From the NCBI GenBank assembly GCA_034620365.1, contig JAQGEQ010000272.1, forward strand, positions 434,001-498,000: DNA of 64,000 nt, written 5' to 3'. Position numbers and translations under genes: made by a program. Every line of letters begins with the position of its first letter. Within the stretch, counting starts at the first letter, position 1. Under the pieces are notes generated by a model. That model searched no databases. It was not told where the DNA came from and saw nothing but the letters and a program-made list of their open reading frames with translations. Shown in pieces: positions 63,591-64,000 of this stretch. Source of the DNA: Pegea sp. RAD2-039 (lineage: Eukaryota; Chordata; Thaliacea; Salpida; Salpidae).

Positions 63591-63792
63591 GCTTACATGA
63601 CGTCACTCACTTCGCTAACATGACGTCACTAACTTCGCTAACATGACGTCATGTTCTGCTCATACTTGCTTATGTAACAAATCTCGTCTTTGATCTTTTA
63701 TTTTAGCTTATAACCAAATCAATTAATTCAAAAATGTCATAATCAATCACGTCATCAATTACGTCATCAATCACGTCAGCAATTACGTCATC
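63591..63792 (+). repeat. TGACGTCA-containing short tandem repeats
   Basis: Three copies of a 23-bp unit (ACATGACGTCACTAACTTCG plus CTA) span 63595-63655, then 11-12-bp units (TCAATCACGTCA / TCAATTACGTCA) span about 63741-63800, running into the last codons of the minus-strand gene. The first set carries three exact CRE octamers. Confidence 0.8.
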
Positions 63793-63977
63793 AATCACGT
63801 TTAACAATTCCAACTTCGTTGCGTCTGTTGGTGAGTTTCCACGGAGTATCATAAGTTGTCATATAGAAATAAGCGGTTTCTAGTTGGTCTTTAGTTACGC
63901 CATCTCTAACCAACATCTCAAATAACATATTCGACTCTTTCATCCAATCATTTAACTCCGGGAAACCCCCAAATTTT
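63791..63977 (-). CDS. C-terminal exon of a SOUL/heme-binding protein
   Basis: SOUL/HEBP proteins are small heme- or porphyrin-binding proteins. On the minus strand, an acceptor TTCGTTCAG opens a 61-residue terminal frame: KFGGFPELNDWMKES, then AYFYMTTYDTPWKLTNRRNE and a VGIVKRD end. This matches the C-terminal pattern of the family (RFGG...W...; YxxxYDsPfkLxnRRNEVW). Upstream exons are beyond the right edge of the window. The stop is at 63791-63793 and lies inside a small ACGTCA-type repeat, so the last residues may be repeat-derived. The family match is by recalled pattern. Confidence 0.75.
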
Positions 63978-64000
63978 CTGAACGAAATAAATTGAAATGA

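Overview
This is a 64 kb piece of an AT-rich (roughly 70 % A+T) animal nuclear genome. The evidence is that every confidently recognised gene is interrupted by GT-AG introns (one is GC-AG), many only about 45-55 nt long. The gene set is metazoan: Numb, CoREST-like corepressors, a heparan-sulfate 3-O-sulfotransferase-like enzyme, ORMDL, TMEM115, and two ciliary proteins (CEP131 and a CIMIP2/FAM166 microtubule inner protein). The ciliary pair argues for an animal with motile cilia or flagellated sperm. I cannot fix the phylum from sequence alone; a sponge, cnidarian or other AT-rich invertebrate would fit.

Layout, left to right. 1-4 kb: mostly non-coding, with two weak candidate exons. 4.0-5.3 kb: TMEM115 (-). 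8.1-13.4 kb: CEP131/AZI1 (+), 20 exons, with introns made of minisatellites. 17.0-21.6 kb: an O-fucosyltransferase-like Golgi enzyme (-), 8 exons, with a 1.3 kb 16-mer array in its first intron. 24-25.4 kb: LINE debris with an NRF1-type site. 25.5-26.9 kb: CIMIP2-like (-). 27.8-31.4 kb: complete glutathione synthetase (-), 474 aa, whose first intron holds LINE debris and a short retro-element with a 12-bp target-site duplication. 33.8-35.7 kb: a second copy of that element and a decayed LINE on the minus strand. 36.8-37.3 kb: an ORMDL gene with an intronless CDS (+). 38.7-39.6 kb: an unexplained GC-richer block. 42.2-44.4 kb: Numb (+). 45.2-49.1 kb: an orphan C-terminal exon and a 0.4 kb direct repeat. 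49.7-51.3 kb: HS3ST-like sulfotransferase (+) with a reading-frame problem at one junction. 52-53.1 kb: LINE endonuclease/RT remnant with a tRNA-type SINE inside. 54.4-56.1 kb and 59.0-62.1 kb: two adjacent, divergent CoREST-like ELM2-SANT genes (+). 63.8-64.0 kb: C-terminal exon of a SOUL/heme-binding protein (-), cut by the window edge.

The genes do not form a pathway; they are ordinary neighbours. The most unusual signals are architectural. (1) Several introns are filled from donor to acceptor with tandem repeats of 11, 15, 27 or 29 bp, and in places the acceptor AG is itself a variant of the repeat unit. (2) The palindrome TGACGTCA occurs 19 times by my count against about 0.5 expected from base composition, and several copies lie a few nt inside 5' splice sites of ~50-nt introns. 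(3) The two CoREST-like genes both lack the second SANT domain, and one is preceded by a Cys/His-rich module I do not recognise. Exon coordinates were worked out by eye from frame continuity, splice sites and recalled family sequences; no transcript or database search supports them.
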